Below, one piece after another: positions 9,782 to 20,144 of a DNA stretch of 62,277 bases (positions are counted from its first letter, which is position 1; each line of letters opens with the position of its first letter). A model generated the notes under the pieces. The model made no database searches. It was given only the letters and a program-made list of their open reading frames with translations, and was not told the DNA's origin. A program made the position numbers and the translations under genes. Origin of the DNA: Actinomycetota bacterium (GTDB taxonomy: Bacteria > Actinomycetota > Actinomycetes > Mycobacteriales > Pseudonocardiaceae); the NCBI GenBank assembly GCA_021324675.1, contig JAJPIR010000296.1, forward strand, positions 1-62,277. The letters are read 5' to 3'.

Positions 9782-10339
9782 ATGACGCGGCTGCGAGTCG
9801 TCGACACCATCTCAAGCCCGGCGCTACCACTGGACACCGGTTTTGCGCACTCCCTGCTGGGCCGCATCGAAGCCGACGAGCGCGCGTTCGTCCTGCGCTA
9901 CGTCCAGCCAGGTCTGGTCGGGCTCATCGACGGAACTCTGTCGACGTTGGCCCCGATCTTCGCGGTGGCGTTGCTGTCGTCTTCACATGCGGCATTGCTA
10001 GTCGGGCTAGCCACAGCGCTGGGAGCCGGAATCAGCATGGGTCTGTCCGAGGCACTGTCTGACGACGGTGGGCAGACCGGTCGAGGCTCGGCCATCACTC
10101 GCGGATCGATTACCGGGGTGATGACCACCGTTGGTGGTGTGTTCCATGCCTTACCGTTCCTGATTCCCGACCGCACCCTCGCACTGGTGTTGGCCGCGAT
10201 CGTGGTTGCCGTCGAACTAGGAGCAATCGCCGGCATCCGGAAGCGTTTCTTGGATGTCTCGCTGCGCAGCTCGCTCATCCAGGTTGTCTTTGGTGGCATT
10301 CTCATCGTCGGGGTAGGGCTGTGGTTGGGCGGTTTCTAG
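9782..10339 (+). CDS. VIT-family (MbfA C-terminal type) iron/manganese transporter
   Basis: About 185 residues, mostly membrane helices. The segment YVQPGLVGLIDGTLSTLAPI, then LGAGISMGLSEALSDDG and TRGSITGVMTTVGG, resembles the vacuolar-iron-transporter-like domain that in proteobacterial MbfA follows a ferritin-like (erythrin) domain. Here the ferritin-like part is absent. The family exports or sequesters Fe2+ or Mn2+; the substrate here is inferred. Start is uncertain: ATG 9782 begins a plausible N-terminus (IEADERAFVLRYVQPG follows), but there is no clear ribosome site; ATG 9617 is an alternative. It ends 25 bases before the convergent ruvB stop. Confidence 0.75.
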   Translation: MTRLRVVDTISSPALPLDTGFAHSLLGRIEADERAFVLRYVQPGLVGLIDGTLSTLAPIFAVALLSSSHAALLVGLATALGAGISMGLSEALSDDGGQTGRGSAITRGSITGVMTTVGGVFHALPFLIPDRTLALVLAAIVVAVELGAIAGIRKRFLDVSLRSSLIQVVFGGILIVGVGLWLGGF

Positions 10340-10364
10340 CCCCGGCCGCACGGCTGTGGCACTG

Positions 10365-11405
10365 CTAGGAATCGAATAACGTCGGTGCACCATCACCAGC
10401 CGCTTCGGCGGGTGGCTCGAGCCGCAGGTGCCGCCAGGCGGCAGCAGTGGCCACCCGTCCCCGCGGCGTGCGGGCCAGCATGCCCGCCCGGACAAGGAAC
10501 GGTTCGCACACCTCCTCCACCGTGGCGGGCTCCTCTCCCACCGCGACAGCGAGGGTAGATACCCCGACCGGCCCACCGCCGAAGGTGCGCACCAACGCGG
10601 TGAGAACAGCCCGGTCCAGCCGATCCAGCCCAAGTTGGTCGACGTCATAAACGGCCAGTGCAGCGCGGGCGACCTCAAGAGTGATCGCGCCGTCAGCGCG
10701 GACCTCGGCATAATCCCGGACCCGGCGAAGCAGCCGGTTGGCGATCCGGGGTGTGCCGCGGGAGCGGGCAGCGATCTCGGTAGCCCCATCCGGACGAAGA
10801 TCCACTCCGAGGATGCCGGCCGAGCGGTGCAGTACCAGTTCAAGCTCGGCAGGCTCGTAAAACTCCATGTGCGCGGTGAACCCGAAACGGTCCCGTAGCG
10901 GGCTGGTCAATGCGCCGGACCGGGTGGTGGCTCCCACCAGCGTGAACGGGGCGATCTCCAGGGGGATGGACGTGGCACCGGGACCCTTGCCCACTACGAC
11001 GTCGACCCGGAAATCCTCCATCGCAAGGTAGAGCATCTCCTCGGCGGGCCGGGCCACCCGGTGAATCTCGTCGATGAACAGCACGTCGCCTTCGGTGAGA
11101 TTGGATAGCATCGCAGCGAGGTCCCCGGCACGCTCCAACGCTGGTCCTGAGGTAATCCGGATCGCACTGCCTAGCTCGGCAGCGATGATCATGGCAAGAC
11201 TGGTCTTGCCCAATCCCGGTGGTCCGGACAGCAGCACGTGGTCTGGCGCGGCACCCCGCCGCCGGGCACCCTCGAGCACCAGCTCCAGCTGCTCGCGCAC
11301 GCGCGCCTGGCCGATGAACTCGGGCAGCCGGCGGGGCCGCAGCGTGGTCTCCAACTCCACATCTGCCGGATCCACCACGGCCGAGCCAGGTCGTGGGCTG
11401 GTCAC
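10365..11405 (-). CDS. ruvB: Holliday junction branch migration ATPase RuvB
   Basis: Hexameric AAA+ motor that drives branch migration with RuvA. 346 residues. Walker [12 protein letters not shown], Walker B LFIDEIHR, sensor I ATTRSG, arginine finger region LRDRFG and the C-terminal winged-helix with RTPRGRVAT are all present. Start GTG 11405 has GGGAGG five bases upstream and overlaps the ruvA stop as GTGA. It is the last gene of the ruvC-ruvA-ruvB operon. Confidence 0.96.
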   Translation of the reverse strand: MTSPRPGSAVVDPADVELETTLRPRRLPEFIGQARVREQLELVLEGARRRGAAPDHVLLSGPPGLGKTSLAMIIAAELGSAIRITSGPALERAGDLAAMLSNLTEGDVLFIDEIHRVARPAEEMLYLAMEDFRVDVVVGKGPGATSIPLEIAPFTLVGATTRSGALTSPLRDRFGFTAHMEFYEPAELELVLHRSAGILGVDLRPDGATEIAARSRGTPRIANRLLRRVRDYAEVRADGAITLEVARAALAVYDVDQLGLDRLDRAVLTALVRTFGGGPVGVSTLAVAVGEEPATVEEVCEPFLVRAGMLARTPRGRVATAAAWRHLRLEPPAEAAGDGAPTLFDS

Positions 11406-12010
11406 CGGTTCCTCCCGAGCCGGGCCAGCGCGCTGCGGAGAACATCCGGGGTGTGCATCGGTTCGCACTCAGCGTCGGCGAGTACCGCATCCACGGCCTG
11501 CTCGGCCTGCCGGGTCGCGAATCCAAGCCCGATCAGCGCCTCGGTTACCTGAGTGCGCACCGGGCCACCACCACCAGCCCCGGTTGTCGAGGCACCCGGG
11601 GCTGGTGCGAGCACTCCGACTTTGTCCCGCAATTCCACCACCAACCGCTCGGCACCCTTGCGCCCGATACCCGGCACCCGGGTGAGCATGGCGATATCCC
11701 CCCCGGCCAGCGCTGTGCGCAAGGCTTCCGGATCGAGCACGGCCAGCATCGCCAGCGCGAGCCGGGGCCCTACCCCGGAGACGGTCTGCAGGAGCACGAA
11801 CAACTCCCGAGCTGCAGTATCGGCGAAGCCGTACAAGGTCAGCGAGTCCTCGCGCACCACCAGCGAGGTGGCCAGCCGGGCCTGCTCGCCACGTCGCAAG
11901 GTGGCCAGGGTTGCTGGAACGGCGTGTACCGCCAGCCCGACTCCACCCATTTCGACCACGGCATGATCCAGTTCCACGGAGATCACCTGTCCTCGCACTG
12001 AGGCGATCAT
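11402..12010 (-). CDS. ruvA: Holliday junction DNA-binding protein RuvA
   Basis: Binds four-way junctions as a tetramer and recruits RuvB. 202 residues. N-terminal OB-fold ([13 protein letters not shown]), two helix-hairpin-helix motifs ([17 protein letters not shown] and [19 protein letters not shown]) and a C-terminal RuvB-binding domain ending with [16 protein letters not shown]. Start ATG 12010 is preceded by AAAGGAGGGCG, an excellent ribosome site, and overlaps the ruvC stop by ATGA. Confidence 0.96.
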   Translation of the reverse strand: MIASVRGQVISVELDHAVVEMGGVGLAVHAVPATLATLRRGEQARLATSLVVREDSLTLYGFADTAARELFVLLQTVSGVGPRLALAMLAVLDPEALRTALAGGDIAMLTRVPGIGRKGAERLVVELRDKVGVLAPAPGASTTGAGGGGPVRTQVTEALIGLGFATRQAEQAVDAVLADAECEPMHTPDVLRSALARLGRNR

Positions 12011-12582
12011 CGCCCTCCTTTCGCCTGGCGTGCCGCCGCAGCCAGCCGGGCGCGGTGCGTCCTCGCCAGCTGTGCCGAGTGAAGTTGAGCCTGCGCGAGC
12101 CGCTGGGTCATCGGTGCCCGCCACAGGTGGCACACCGCCAGCGCCAGCGCATCCGCAGCGTCCGCTGGCCGCGGTTTGGCGGGCAGTGCCAGCAATCGCG
12201 TGATCATGGTGGTCACCTGCTCCTTGCCCGCGCGGCCAGAGCCGGTGACGGCCGCCTTCACTTCACTGGGGGTGTGGAAGGCAACGGTGAGTCCCCGCTG
12301 CGCAGCGATCAGCGCAACCACCCCGCCCACCTGTGCGGTGCCCATCGCAGTGCGGACGTTGTGCTGGCTGAAAACTCGCTCTACCGCGACCACGTCGGGG
12401 CGGTGCTCGGCGATCCAGTTCTCCACCACGTCGGCGACCGTGAGCAGTCGTGCACCCAACGCCACATCAGGGGGAGTCTGCGCGACATGGACGGCCACGC
12501 AGCTCACTGCCCGCCCGGGTCCTCCGTCGACCACCCCTAACCCGCACCGGGTAAGCCCCGGATCGACCCCCAGCACACGCAC
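12007..12582 (-). CDS. ruvC: Crossover junction endodeoxyribonuclease RuvC
   Basis: Cuts Holliday junctions bound by RuvAB. 191 residues. The RNase-H-like fold is recognised by [12 protein letters not shown] (first catalytic Asp), VAVERVFS (Glu) and [12 protein letters not shown] (Asp pair). Start is set at GTG 12582 because GGGGAGG lies 5 bases upstream; an in-frame GTG at 12588 would leave no spacing. First gene of ruvCAB. Confidence 0.95.
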   Translation of the reverse strand: MRVLGVDPGLTRCGLGVVDGGPGRAVSCVAVHVAQTPPDVALGARLLTVADVVENWIAEHRPDVVAVERVFSQHNVRTAMGTAQVGGVVALIAAQRGLTVAFHTPSEVKAAVTGSGRAGKEQVTTMITRLLALPAKPRPADAADALALAVCHLWRAPMTQRLAQAQLHSAQLARTHRARLAAAARQAKGGR

Positions 12583-12647
12583 CGGCACCTCCCCGGAAGA
12601 CGAACAGGCGTTCGAACCCTACACCAGACTCCGGGGCGATCCGTGGA

Positions 12648-13400
12648 TCAACCCACTTCAGCGAGGACGTCGTCGGGGACGTCGAAGTTGGCGTAGACAT
12701 TCTGGACATCGTCGCAGTCTTCGAGAGCATCGATGAGTTTGAAGACTTTACGTGCGGTGTCGGCATCCAGAGGGGTGCTCGCCGAGGGCACGAAGCTGAC
12801 CTCGGCCGAGTCATAGTCAATACCGGCCTGCCGCAGCGCGGTGCGTACCGCGATCAGATCGCTGGCCTCAGAGATCACCTCAAACGATTCACCCAGGTTG
12901 TTGACCTCTTCTGCACCGGCATCCAGTACCGCCGCCAGCACATCGTCTTCGGACAGGTCCTGCTGCCGGGGCACGATCACCACGCCCTTGCGGCTGAACA
13001 GGAACGCCACCGACCCGGGATCGGCCATCGTGCCGCCGTTGCGGGTCATGGCGGTGCGCACCTCGGAGGCTGCCCGGTTACGGTTGTCGGTCAGGCATTC
13101 AATGAGAAGGGCCACCCCGCCGGGACCGTATCCCTCATACATGATCGTCTGATAATCAGCACCGCCGGCATCAGCACCAGAGCCGCGCTTGACGGCTCGC
13201 TCGATGTTGTCGGTGGGCACCGATGTCTTGCGAGCCTTCTGGATCGCGTCATACAGCGTCGGGTTGCCGTCTGGGTCACCACCACCGGTGCGTGCCGCCA
13301 CCTCGATGTTTTTGATCAATTTTGCGAAGAGCTTGCCGCGCTTCGCATCGACCACGGCCTTCTTGTGTTTGGTCGTCGCCCATTTCGAATGGCCGCTCAT
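12648..13400 (-). CDS. yebC: YebC/PmpR-family protein (transcription/translation factor)
   Basis: 250 residues beginning [20 protein letters not shown], the hallmark N-terminus of the family. Members were first described as transcription regulators and are now also linked to translation of difficult (for example proline-rich) stretches; the role here is not shown by sequence. The conserved YEGYGPGG and [10 protein letters not shown] motifs are intact. It sits between ruvC and pdxT as in Mycobacterium. Confidence 0.95.
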   Translation of the reverse strand: MSGHSKWATTKHKKAVVDAKRGKLFAKLIKNIEVAARTGGGDPDGNPTLYDAIQKARKTSVPTDNIERAVKRGSGADAGGADYQTIMYEGYGPGGVALLIECLTDNRNRAASEVRTAMTRNGGTMADPGSVAFLFSRKGVVIVPRQQDLSEDDVLAAVLDAGAEEVNNLGESFEVISEASDLIAVRTALRQAGIDYDSAEVSFVPSASTPLDADTARKVFKLIDALEDCDDVQNVYANFDVPDDVLAEVG

Positions 13401-13434
13401 AGCTGCTCATGCTCCTCTTGATCGCGCGCCGGCC

Positions 13435-14097
13435 TCACCTGCATGCCCTCACCCGGGACTGCCGGACCATCTCGCAAAAGAGCTGGTGCACCCGCCGGTC
13501 GCCGGTCAGCTCCGGGTGGAACGCGGTGCCCAGCACGCACCCCTGCCGAATCGCCACGATCCTACCGGCCGCGCTGCCGGCTGTGGGCGCGTCGGGGACC
13601 CTGGCCAACACCTCGACGCGGGAACCGACCTGCTCCACCCAGGGAGCGCGGATGAACACCGCGCGGACGCTTCCGCCAGGTAAACCCGAGAACTCCAGAT
13701 CAGCTTCAAAGGAGTCGACTTGCCGGCCGAACGCATTGCGGCGCACCACCACGTCCAGCGCCGCGAGTGATCGCTGATCAGGCGTTCCATCCAGAATCTC
13801 CCGGCTTAGCAGGATCATCCCCGCGCAAGCTCCGTAAGCTGGCATGCCCTCGGCCAGCCGGGTTCGTAGGGGTTCCATGAGGTCGAAGACGACCAGCAGC
13901 CGGCTCATGGTCGTGGACTCACCACCGGGCAGGATCAGGGCGTCCACCCCGGCAAGTTCAACCGGGCGCCGTACCAGGGTGCTGCGCAGACCGCACTCGG
14001 CAATCGCCCGCTGATGCTCGCGTACATCCCCTTGCAGCGCCAACACACCTACGACCGGACCGTTCTCAGGCACAGCATCAAGGGTAGGCCGCACCAT
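13435..14097 (-). CDS. pdxT: Pyridoxal 5'-phosphate synthase glutaminase subunit PdxT
   Basis: Releases ammonia from glutamine and passes it to PdxS for PLP formation. 220 residues from ATG 14097. Class-I amidotransferase features: [14 protein letters not shown] at the N-terminus, [11 protein letters not shown], the nucleophile region [11 protein letters not shown] (Cys), and the His/Glu region [10 protein letters not shown]. Start is a choice between ATG 14097 and a GTG about ten codons later; neither has a strong ribosome site. Its partner pdxS is about 2.3 kb downstream in coordinate, separated by small genes and a PHP gene rather than adjacent. Confidence 0.93.
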   Translation of the reverse strand: MVRPTLDAVPENGPVVGVLALQGDVREHQRAIAECGLRSTLVRRPVELAGVDALILPGGESTTMSRLLVVFDLMEPLRTRLAEGMPAYGACAGMILLSREILDGTPDQRSLAALDVVVRRNAFGRQVDSFEADLEFSGLPGGSVRAVFIRAPWVEQVGSRVEVLARVPDAPTAGSAAGRIVAIRQGCVLGTAFHPELTGDRRVHQLFCEMVRQSRVRACR

Positions 14098-14143
14098 CAC
14101 CCAGCCTGGGTTGGCACGACGTCGAACCCGGTACGCCCGTGTG

Positions 14144-14337
14144 GTGACAGACCGCACCGCCCTTCCCATTCCCGATTACGACCAGCTGCCGGAGGGCAGC
14201 CTCGCCCACCGTATTCGTTCGTTGCCCGCACCGGACTTGCAGCGACTGCTCGACTACGAACAGGGCACGGCGACAGGCTGGCTGTGGTACAGCTACTCAC
14301 ATGGCGCCTGCACGCGCTGCGATGGGTCAGCGGCTAA
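14144..14337 (+). pseudogene. Small actinobacterial protein (DUF8129-like) with a single-base frameshift
   Basis: From GTG 14144 the frame reads [36 protein letters not shown], a motif I recall from small actinobacterial proteins of the DUF8129 kind. The expected continuation (HG-x-RL-x-VVQLLTWRL-x-ALR) is present but in another frame: after GAACAG the sequence GGCACGG must lose frame for HGDRLAVVQLLTWRLHALRW to be read, ending at TAA 14335-14337. One missing base at about 14265 (GCG becoming GG) would restore a normal protein of about 65 residues. Without correction the first frame runs to 14422 with a meaningless tail. Either a recent pseudogene, a sequencing error, or frameshifting; family name is from memory. 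Confidence 0.5.
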
Positions 14338-14589
14338 CCCTGCCGCATCCCCGGCGAACAACCAACCGCTGCGCCATGGCGTTTCGGCGCAGACGCCGAA
14401 CCGGGACATTCACGCGCGATAACGGGAAATACGATCGCCGCAAAGAAGTTACCCTGAAGCAACATTCAGCGAGATTGTCCATCGCGCTCTTTGGACTGAT
14501 CTAATGACTGCACGCGGACAGCACTGTCGCACGAGCAATCTGGGAGTCAACGTGAACGTGACTCTTCCAATTCTCCCACAGCGGCAGCT

Positions 14590-14856
14590 TTAAGCAGCGT
14601 CGCCGTGGTAGGTGGCAAACACCCGTAGTGGATCGCAATCCGGCCGGTCGCCGCCCGCGCCGCATCGGCTGTCGTGCCACCACCGCTGCATGCAGCCGGG
14701 GCATTGGAGGAACAGCAGCCGGGCCTCGCTGGCCAGAAGGTACTGCCAATGCAGGTCACAGGTCTTCCGGTTAGCACAGGTGATGCAGCCGTCGTCGCCG
14801 CAGCTAGGACATCCCACCCAGGCACGGCGGCCAGGATCGGCGTCAGCGTCGAGCAT
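14590..14856 (-). CDS. Small cysteine-rich zinc-ribbon-like protein
   Basis: 88 residues, hypothetical. It contains CPSCGDDGCITC, a KTCDLHW stretch, then LLFLQCPGCMQRWWHDSRCG, giving several CxxC knuckles that should bind one or two zinc ions. No catalytic motif. The ATG lies inside the last codons of the upstream gene (14-base overlap, different frame), which suggests translational coupling. Similar short Cys-rich proteins occur in actinobacteria, but I cannot give a function. Confidence 0.65.
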   Translation of the reverse strand: MLDADADPGRRAWVGCPSCGDDGCITCANRKTCDLHWQYLLASEARLLFLQCPGCMQRWWHDSRCGAGGDRPDCDPLRVFATYHGDAA

Positions 14857-15094
14857 CGAACACCCCCTGCTCGCACAGTAGGTCGTATACAGCGCGCTGC
14901 TGGGCGTCGAGTCCGGAATACAGCAATGCATGAGCCTGTGTCTCAGCGGCGAGCACAGCGGCGGGATCCCAATCCGGCATGGCCTCAAGAACAGCACATA
15001 TCCTTCGACGCTCGTACGCGGTGAGGTCGATGACGAACCGCTTATGGTCACCGGGCGACTTTGAGTGGAGCCCGGCGGGAGTCGTGGCTTCCAT
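14843..15094 (-). CDS. Small conserved protein, DUF6400-like
   Basis: 83 residues. The core YERRRICAVLEAMPDWDPAA followed by ETQAHALLYSGLDAQQRAVY resembles the short actinobacterial family known as DUF6400 (recognised from memory). It is predicted to be soluble and helical, function unknown. The start ATG 15094 lies 5 bases after a possible -10 (CATAGT) on the minus strand, so the mRNA may be leaderless. It overlaps and probably co-expresses the zinc-ribbon gene. Confidence 0.65.
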   Translation of the reverse strand: MEATTPAGLHSKSPGDHKRFVIDLTAYERRRICAVLEAMPDWDPAAVLAAETQAHALLYSGLDAQQRAVYDLLCEQGVFDARR

Positions 15095-15195
15095 ACCCTA
15101 CTATGCACCAACGCGAGCACATCAAACACGCGCTTGTGAGCAAACTTACGGCCAGCAGGAATTGTACGAGGTTGGCCGGCCGAGCGGCCGCATGC

Positions 15196-16440
15196 CTACC
15201 GGTGAGAAGGTGAAGCTTCCAAAAACCAGGGGCTGGTGTACGCGATCGCGCCATTGTTCGCCGGATGGTTCGCCGGGCCAGGGGTGGCATTGAGTGCGTC
15301 TGGATCGGCAATCCGCAACACCACCCAGTTACCCTCATCAATGCTCATCGGCACGGTGAAGCGCGTGACCTCATCGCAGCGCACCTCGACCACGGCGACC
15401 ACGGCCGGCGCCGGTGTGTCGGGGCGCAGCACTTGCGCCTGCAAGCTGCGGCCTACCCATCCTGGGCCGCCCGCGATGTCGAGAACGAACTCAACAGGCC
15501 CATCGGTGTGCCGCAGCATCGAACCCATGCGCTGCCCACCGGCGATCGCGTCCACCCGTAGCCCCGCGACCCGGGTGGCAAAAAACCGCCGGGCCCGCAA
15601 CGCTTCGACGACTCCGGTCCGGCTGTGCTCGGTGACCCACAGCCCGGCCCGGCCGGTAGGTCCGGAGAATCCCCAATTCTCGCCGTGCTCGTCGCTGACC
15701 CCCAGCAGCCCGGTGCGCCAGCCGGCATTCAAACACGCGACTAGTGGAGAGGTGCGACCTGCCACAACCCCTTCGAAGAGGTAATCGTCGGTGCGGTTGA
15801 ACATTTCCAGGCTGACCATCTGCTCGGCGACCGCGGGGGTGTAGCGGAAACCCGCGAACCGGCCCTGCTCCCGGCCCGGGTGGTTGAAACCGGCCAATCC
15901 GGCACCGCCGCGAATACCGTTGTGCCGGGCGGTGCGGCTCAACCAGCTATACAGCCCATCCATCGCCCCATGCGTCGCGACATCGGTGAAGTCCTCGGTG
16001 AACCAGGCATTGACGTGACCTAGCTGTGGGTGTGACCACTCGAAGCCGCGGATCGCCGTGAACTCGCCTGGCCGGTCATACATATCGGCGATTGCCCCGG
16101 TACGTCGCCAACCGGCTCGATCCAGTCCAATCCACGGCGTACCACCTGTGCCCGTTCCTTCAATGCTGGCTCCCCGGATTGCGTGGTCGGTAAGCGCCGC
16201 AACGTCCAAGCCGGCCTCGCGCATGGAAGGGAACGCCGCCTCCGGGTCCCCGGCACCGTCGGACAGCAACGTGTGGTTGTGCAAGTCGGCGTGCACCAGC
16301 ACGGTGCCGCGGTTGATTCGGGACAGCCGGCCAGCCCCGCCTTCAGGACCGGGGGTACCCAGCCGCGCGCCCGGCTGCATTGTCGGGGCCGCTGAGAGCA
16401 GCAGCGCCTCAGCGTCAGCAGCACCCTGCCCAGGGATCAC
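15196..16440 (-). CDS. PHP-domain metal-dependent hydrolase (CehA/McbA-like)
   Basis: 414 residues. Metal-binding motifs of the PHP superfamily are visible: [15 protein letters not shown] near residue 50, [21 protein letters not shown], and SDEHGENWG. Such proteins hydrolyse phosphoesters or other substrates; the substrate here is unknown. The C-terminal quarter has a beta-rich region ([13 protein letters not shown]...) typical of CehA/McbA-type members. Start GTG 16440 overlaps the pdxS stop as GTGA, so it is coupled to PLP synthesis at the level of translation; an internal ATG at 16380 is an alternative. Confidence 0.85.
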   Translation of the reverse strand: MIPGQGAADAEALLLSAAPTMQPGARLGTPGPEGGAGRLSRINRGTVLVHADLHNHTLLSDGAGDPEAAFPSMREAGLDVAALTDHAIRGASIEGTGTGGTPWIGLDRAGWRRTGAIADMYDRPGEFTAIRGFEWSHPQLGHVNAWFTEDFTDVATHGAMDGLYSWLSRTARHNGIRGGAGLAGFNHPGREQGRFAGFRYTPAVAEQMVSLEMFNRTDDYLFEGVVAGRTSPLVACLNAGWRTGLLGVSDEHGENWGFSGPTGRAGLWVTEHSRTGVVEALRARRFFATRVAGLRVDAIAGGQRMGSMLRHTDGPVEFVLDIAGGPGWVGRSLQAQVLRPDTPAPAVVAVVEVRCDEVTRFTVPMSIDEGNWVVLRIADPDALNATPGPANHPANNGAIAYTSPWFLEASPSHR

Positions 16441-17345
16441 CAGCCGCGCTGGGCCAGCCGCTGCCCGTTGGGCAGGTCACCGAGGTTGATGCCGACCATC
16501 GGTTCGCCCAACCCTCGGGATACCTTGGCTACCATCTCAGGGTCGTCATGAAATGTGGTCGCCTTGACGATCGCTTCCGCCCGTTTGGCGGGATCACCCG
16601 ATTTGAAGATGCCCGAGCCGACGAACACGCCTTGAGCGCCAAGCTGCATCATCATCGCCGCATCGGCGGGCGTGGCGATCCCGCCTGCGGTGAACAACAC
16701 CACCGGTAACGCGCCAGCCGCGGCGACCTCGCTGACCAGTTCCAGCGGGGCGCCCAGCTCCTTGGCCGCCGCCGGCAGCTCCTCGGGGGACATGGTGGTC
16801 AGGGCCCGGATCGCGGTGCGGATCGCGCGCATGTGCCGGGTGGCCTCGACGACATTGCCGGTGCCGGCTTCCCCCTTGGAGCGGATCATCGCGGCTCCTT
16901 CGGAGATCCGCCGCAGCGCTTCACCAAGGTTGGTGGCCCCACAGACAAATGGAACCGTGAAAGCGAACTTGTCGATGTGATGAGCTTCGTCGGCCGGGGT
17001 GAGCACCTCGGACTCGTCGATGTAGTCAACACCGATCGCCTGGAGAACTTGCGCCTCGACGAAATGGCCGATGCGGGTCTTGGCCATTACCGGGATGGAC
17101 ACCGCCTCCATGATCGAAGCGATCATGTCCGGATCGCTCATCCGAGCAACGCCGCCCTGGGCGCGGATATCGGCGGGAACCCGCTCTAGTGCCATCACGG
17201 CCACTGCGCCCGCGTCCTCGGCAATCCGGGCCTGTTCCGGCGTGACCACATCCATGATCACACCGCCTTTGAGCATTTCGGCCATACCACGCTTCACCCG
17301 GGCGGTGCCAATCTGGCGTTCGATGCTGCTGTTATCGGCCTGCAC
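16437..17345 (-). CDS. pdxS: Pyridoxal 5'-phosphate synthase lyase subunit PdxS
   Basis: Condenses ribose 5-phosphate, glyceraldehyde 3-phosphate and ammonia into PLP. 302 residues. Family motifs: [19 protein letters not shown], the catalytic-Lys region [55 protein letters not shown] and [17 protein letters not shown]. Start GTG 17345 is preferred because the protein then begins [13 protein letters not shown] as in relatives; GAGGAG lies about 10 bases upstream. Divergent from the EF-G-like gene. Confidence 0.95.
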   Translation of the reverse strand: MQADNSSIERQIGTARVKRGMAEMLKGGVIMDVVTPEQARIAEDAGAVAVMALERVPADIRAQGGVARMSDPDMIASIMEAVSIPVMAKTRIGHFVEAQVLQAIGVDYIDESEVLTPADEAHHIDKFAFTVPFVCGATNLGEALRRISEGAAMIRSKGEAGTGNVVEATRHMRAIRTAIRALTTMSPEELPAAAKELGAPLELVSEVAAAGALPVVLFTAGGIATPADAAMMMQLGAQGVFVGSGIFKSGDPAKRAEAIVKATTFHDDPEMVAKVSRGLGEPMVGINLGDLPNGQRLAQRGW

Positions 17346-17519
17346 CCTAAATTCGCTCCTCACGGCAGTGGCAGGAACCCAGCCACGGGTCACCTCACAC
17401 CCGATCGTACGTCGGGCCCGGTGCCAGCGTCGCAGGATGAATGCCGTCGGGGGGTTGCCTCGACCGGCGCACCGGTGTGAGATCGACCACACGATCCGGA
17501 CAGCTGAGGGTGGGAATTC

Positions 17520-19655
17520 ATGGGCATCAAAGGCAGCGGCGACCGTGCCGATTCAGCCTTGGCGGCACAGGACCCGTCGGTGATCCGCAATGTGGCGTTG
17601 ATCGGGCCATCCGGCGCCGGTAAGACGACGTTGGTGGAGGCATTGCTGGCCGCCAACGGGGTGATCAGCCGCGCGGGCACGGTTGCGGACGGCACCACCG
17701 TGTGCGACCACGACCCAGCCGCCGTGCGCCAGCAACGGTCGGTGACCCTGGCCGTCGCACCGCTGCAACACGACGGCATCAAGATCAACATCGTGGACAC
17801 CCCCGGCTACGCCGATTTTCTGGGCGAGCTGCGCGCCGGGCTACGGGCGGCTGATGCGGTCCTTTTCGTGATCTCCGCCGGGGAGGACGTCGATGCCTCC
17901 ACCGTCGCACTCTGGCAGGAATGCGCCGCGGTCGGGACTCCCCGCGCGGTTGTGATCAGCCGGGTGGACAACCCACGCGCGGATCTGGACAGCGTCGTCG
18001 CGGCCTGCCGGTCATCCTTCGGCGATGGCGTGCTGCCGCTGTATCTGCCGGTGCGTGACTCTTCCGGCGCGGTGACCGGTCTCGCTGGGCTGCTGTCCCA
18101 GCGACTGTTCGATTACCGCAACGGCTACCCACCGGCGGAAGGTTCGCTCGACAGCGCGGACGGTGCTGTCGACGCAGACGAGCTCGCCGTGGCGCGCAAC
18201 GAGCTTATTGAGGGGATCATCGCCGAGAGCGAGGACGAGTCCTTGATGGAACGCTACCTCGAGGGCGAGGACATCGAGGCTGACGTTCTGATCAATGATC
18301 TGGAAACTGCTGTCGCCCGCGGCACCTTCCATCCGGTGATTCCAGCGTGCGCGCACAGCGGAGTAGGGCTGGCAGAGATCCTTGAGGTGATCACTCGTGC
18401 TCTTCCTGCGCCGGCGCAACGCACGCCACCTCAGGCAGCCCGCCCAGATGGCTCACCACATCCTGCGGTGGCGGTGGACCCAGCCGCGCCGCTGGTTGCC
18501 GAAGTGGTCCGCACCACCGTGGATCCGTATCAGGGCCGGGTATCACTGGTGCGGGTGTTCTCCGGAACGTTGAACCCCGACCGTCCCGTGCACGTCTCGG
18601 GGCACGGGTTAGCTGAGCGGGGACACGCCGACCACGACGTCGACGAGCGGGTGTCTCATATCTACAGCCCGCTGGGCGGCACGCTCAACGAGGTGCCCTA
18701 TTGCATCGCCGGTGACCTCTGCGCGGTAACGAAGGTCTCTTCGGCCGAAACGGGAGACACCCTGTCTGCGCCCAACGATCCGCTGCTGGTGCAGCCTTGG
18801 ACGATGCCGGAACCCCTGCTGCCGGTGGCGGTCGTGGGCCGCAGCCGCAGTGATGAAGACGCGCTGGCCCGCGGGCTGGGCCGCTTGGTGGCCGCTGATC
18901 CCACCCTGCGGCTGGAGCGCAATCCGGAGACCAAACAGATGGTGCTCTGGACCATGGGCGAGGCGCACGCCGACGTCGTGCTGTCCCGGCTCCGCGCCGC
19001 AGGCGCCGAGGTGGACACCGAGCCAGTGGTGATTCCGTTGCGGCAGACCTTCGCTGGCCCGTCCAAGGGCCACGGTCGCCACGTCAAGCAATCCGGCGGG
19101 CACGGCCAGTACGCGGTGTGCGACATCGAGGTGGAGCCACTGCCCCGGGGAGCCGGCTTCGAGTTCGTGGACAAGGTGGTCGGTGGGGCCATCCCCAACC
19201 AGTTCATCCCGAGTGTGGAGAAGGGCGTGCGGGCCCAGATGGAGCGCGGCCTGTCCAATGATGGTTTTCCGCTGGTGGACTTGAGGGTGACGGTCGTCGA
19301 CGGCAAGGCCCATAGCGTCGACTCCTCCGATGCGGCGTTCCAGACCGCTGGATCGCTGGCTCTCAAAGACGCAGCGGAGAAGGGCAGCGTGATCACGCTC
19401 GAACCGATCGACGACGTAGAGGTACGGATGCCCGAGGAACACCTGGGCACCGTGCTGGGCGACTTGTCTGGCCGGCGAGGCCGGGTGCTGGGCACCGAGA
19501 CCGACGAGGACGGCCGGATGCTGGTCCGTGCCGAGGTGCCAGCGGCCGAGCTGCTCCGCTATGCCGTCGACCTGCGTGGGTTGACGTCGGGAACCGCGGT
19601 GTTTACCCGGCGTTTCTCGCGCTATGCCCCGGCGCCGTCCAGTTCGAGCCCGTAA
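17520..19655 (+). CDS. fusA2: Elongation factor G-like translational GTPase (EF-G2 type)
   Basis: 711 residues with the five-domain EF-G layout. G1 reads [10 protein letters not shown] instead of the canonical AHIDAGKTT, and G3 is DTPGYADF; the guanine-specificity motif reads SRVDNP where classical EF-G has NKMD. These changes are typical of the actinobacterial EF-G-like branch (Mycobacterium Rv0120c type), whose role is not firmly known; it is not the housekeeping EF-G. Domain IV motif [17 protein letters not shown] and domain [18 protein letters not shown] are present. ATG 17520 follows GGTGGG. Its 3' end overlaps the next, convergent gene by 34 bases. Confidence 0.88.
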   Translation: MGIKGSGDRADSALAAQDPSVIRNVALIGPSGAGKTTLVEALLAANGVISRAGTVADGTTVCDHDPAAVRQQRSVTLAVAPLQHDGIKINIVDTPGYADFLGELRAGLRAADAVLFVISAGEDVDASTVALWQECAAVGTPRAVVISRVDNPRADLDSVVAACRSSFGDGVLPLYLPVRDSSGAVTGLAGLLSQRLFDYRNGYPPAEGSLDSADGAVDADELAVARNELIEGIIAESEDESLMERYLEGEDIEADVLINDLETAVARGTFHPVIPACAHSGVGLAEILEVITRALPAPAQRTPPQAARPDGSPHPAVAVDPAAPLVAEVVRTTVDPYQGRVSLVRVFSGTLNPDRPVHVSGHGLAERGHADHDVDERVSHIYSPLGGTLNEVPYCIAGDLCAVTKVSSAETGDTLSAPNDPLLVQPWTMPEPLLPVAVVGRSRSDEDALARGLGRLVAADPTLRLERNPETKQMVLWTMGEAHADVVLSRLRAAGAEVDTEPVVIPLRQTFAGPSKGHGRHVKQSGGHGQYAVCDIEVEPLPRGAGFEFVDKVVGGAIPNQFIPSVEKGVRAQMERGLSNDGFPLVDLRVTVVDGKAHSVDSSDAAFQTAGSLALKDAAEKGSVITLEPIDDVEVRMPEEHLGTVLGDLSGRRGRVLGTETDEDGRMLVRAEVPAAELLRYAVDLRGLTSGTAVFTRRFSRYAPAPSSSSP

Positions 19656-20122
19656 GCCGGCAGCTCGGGTTCGACGATCTCGAAGTAGCTCGGCAGCGGT
19701 GCGGTGCCGGCCAGCCGCAGCCAGCGCACCATGCGGCGCGATCGCAACGCGAGGGTGTCGCGCACCGCGTCGTTGTAGACCCGCCGAGCGATCACCACGG
19801 CTTGCTCCGCATCAGCCAGCCGGTTGGCGCAGGTGGGTTCGAGCCCGCAACGGTCCAGTACCGCAAGCATCCGGCCGAGCTCGTTTTCGGCGTCCTCCCG
19901 GGCCGTCGGCCCAACCCGCTGCGCTGCACAGGCGGCGCGGCGCAGCGTGGCGGGACCCGCCAGCGAGCTGGCGGCGACAGCCCGGCGGTACAGCGCGGCG
20001 TCGAGGGCGGCCCACGCTGCATCGGTCCGCACATGCAGGCGGTCCAACCGGCTTGCGGCGCGCATCGCTCCCACCGCAGCGCCGAGGAGCCCGGCAGTCA
20101 CTGCAACCCAGCTAACGCGCAC
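19622..20122 (-). CDS. LemA-like conserved protein downstream of pimA
   Basis: 166 residues: one N-terminal hydrophobic helix (VSWVAVTAGLLGAAVGAM), then a helical region with RLHVRTDAAWAALDAALYRR and VARRVYNDAVRDTLALRSRR-like features (here IARRVYNDAVRDTLALRSRR), then a short tail with PSYFEIVEP. This resembles LemA-family proteins and an uncharacterised gene often found next to pimA in actinobacteria. Function unknown; membrane-attached by prediction. It begins 22 bases after the pimA stop and its 3' end runs 34 bases into the opposite-strand EF-G-like gene. Confidence 0.75.
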   Translation of the reverse strand: MRVSWVAVTAGLLGAAVGAMRAASRLDRLHVRTDAAWAALDAALYRRAVAASSLAGPATLRRAACAAQRVGPTAREDAENELGRMLAVLDRCGLEPTCANRLADAEQAVVIARRVYNDAVRDTLALRSRRMVRWLRLAGTAPLPSYFEIVEPELPAYGLELDGAGA

Positions 20123-20144
20123 GCGGGTGACCCTAGCCAGGCCG

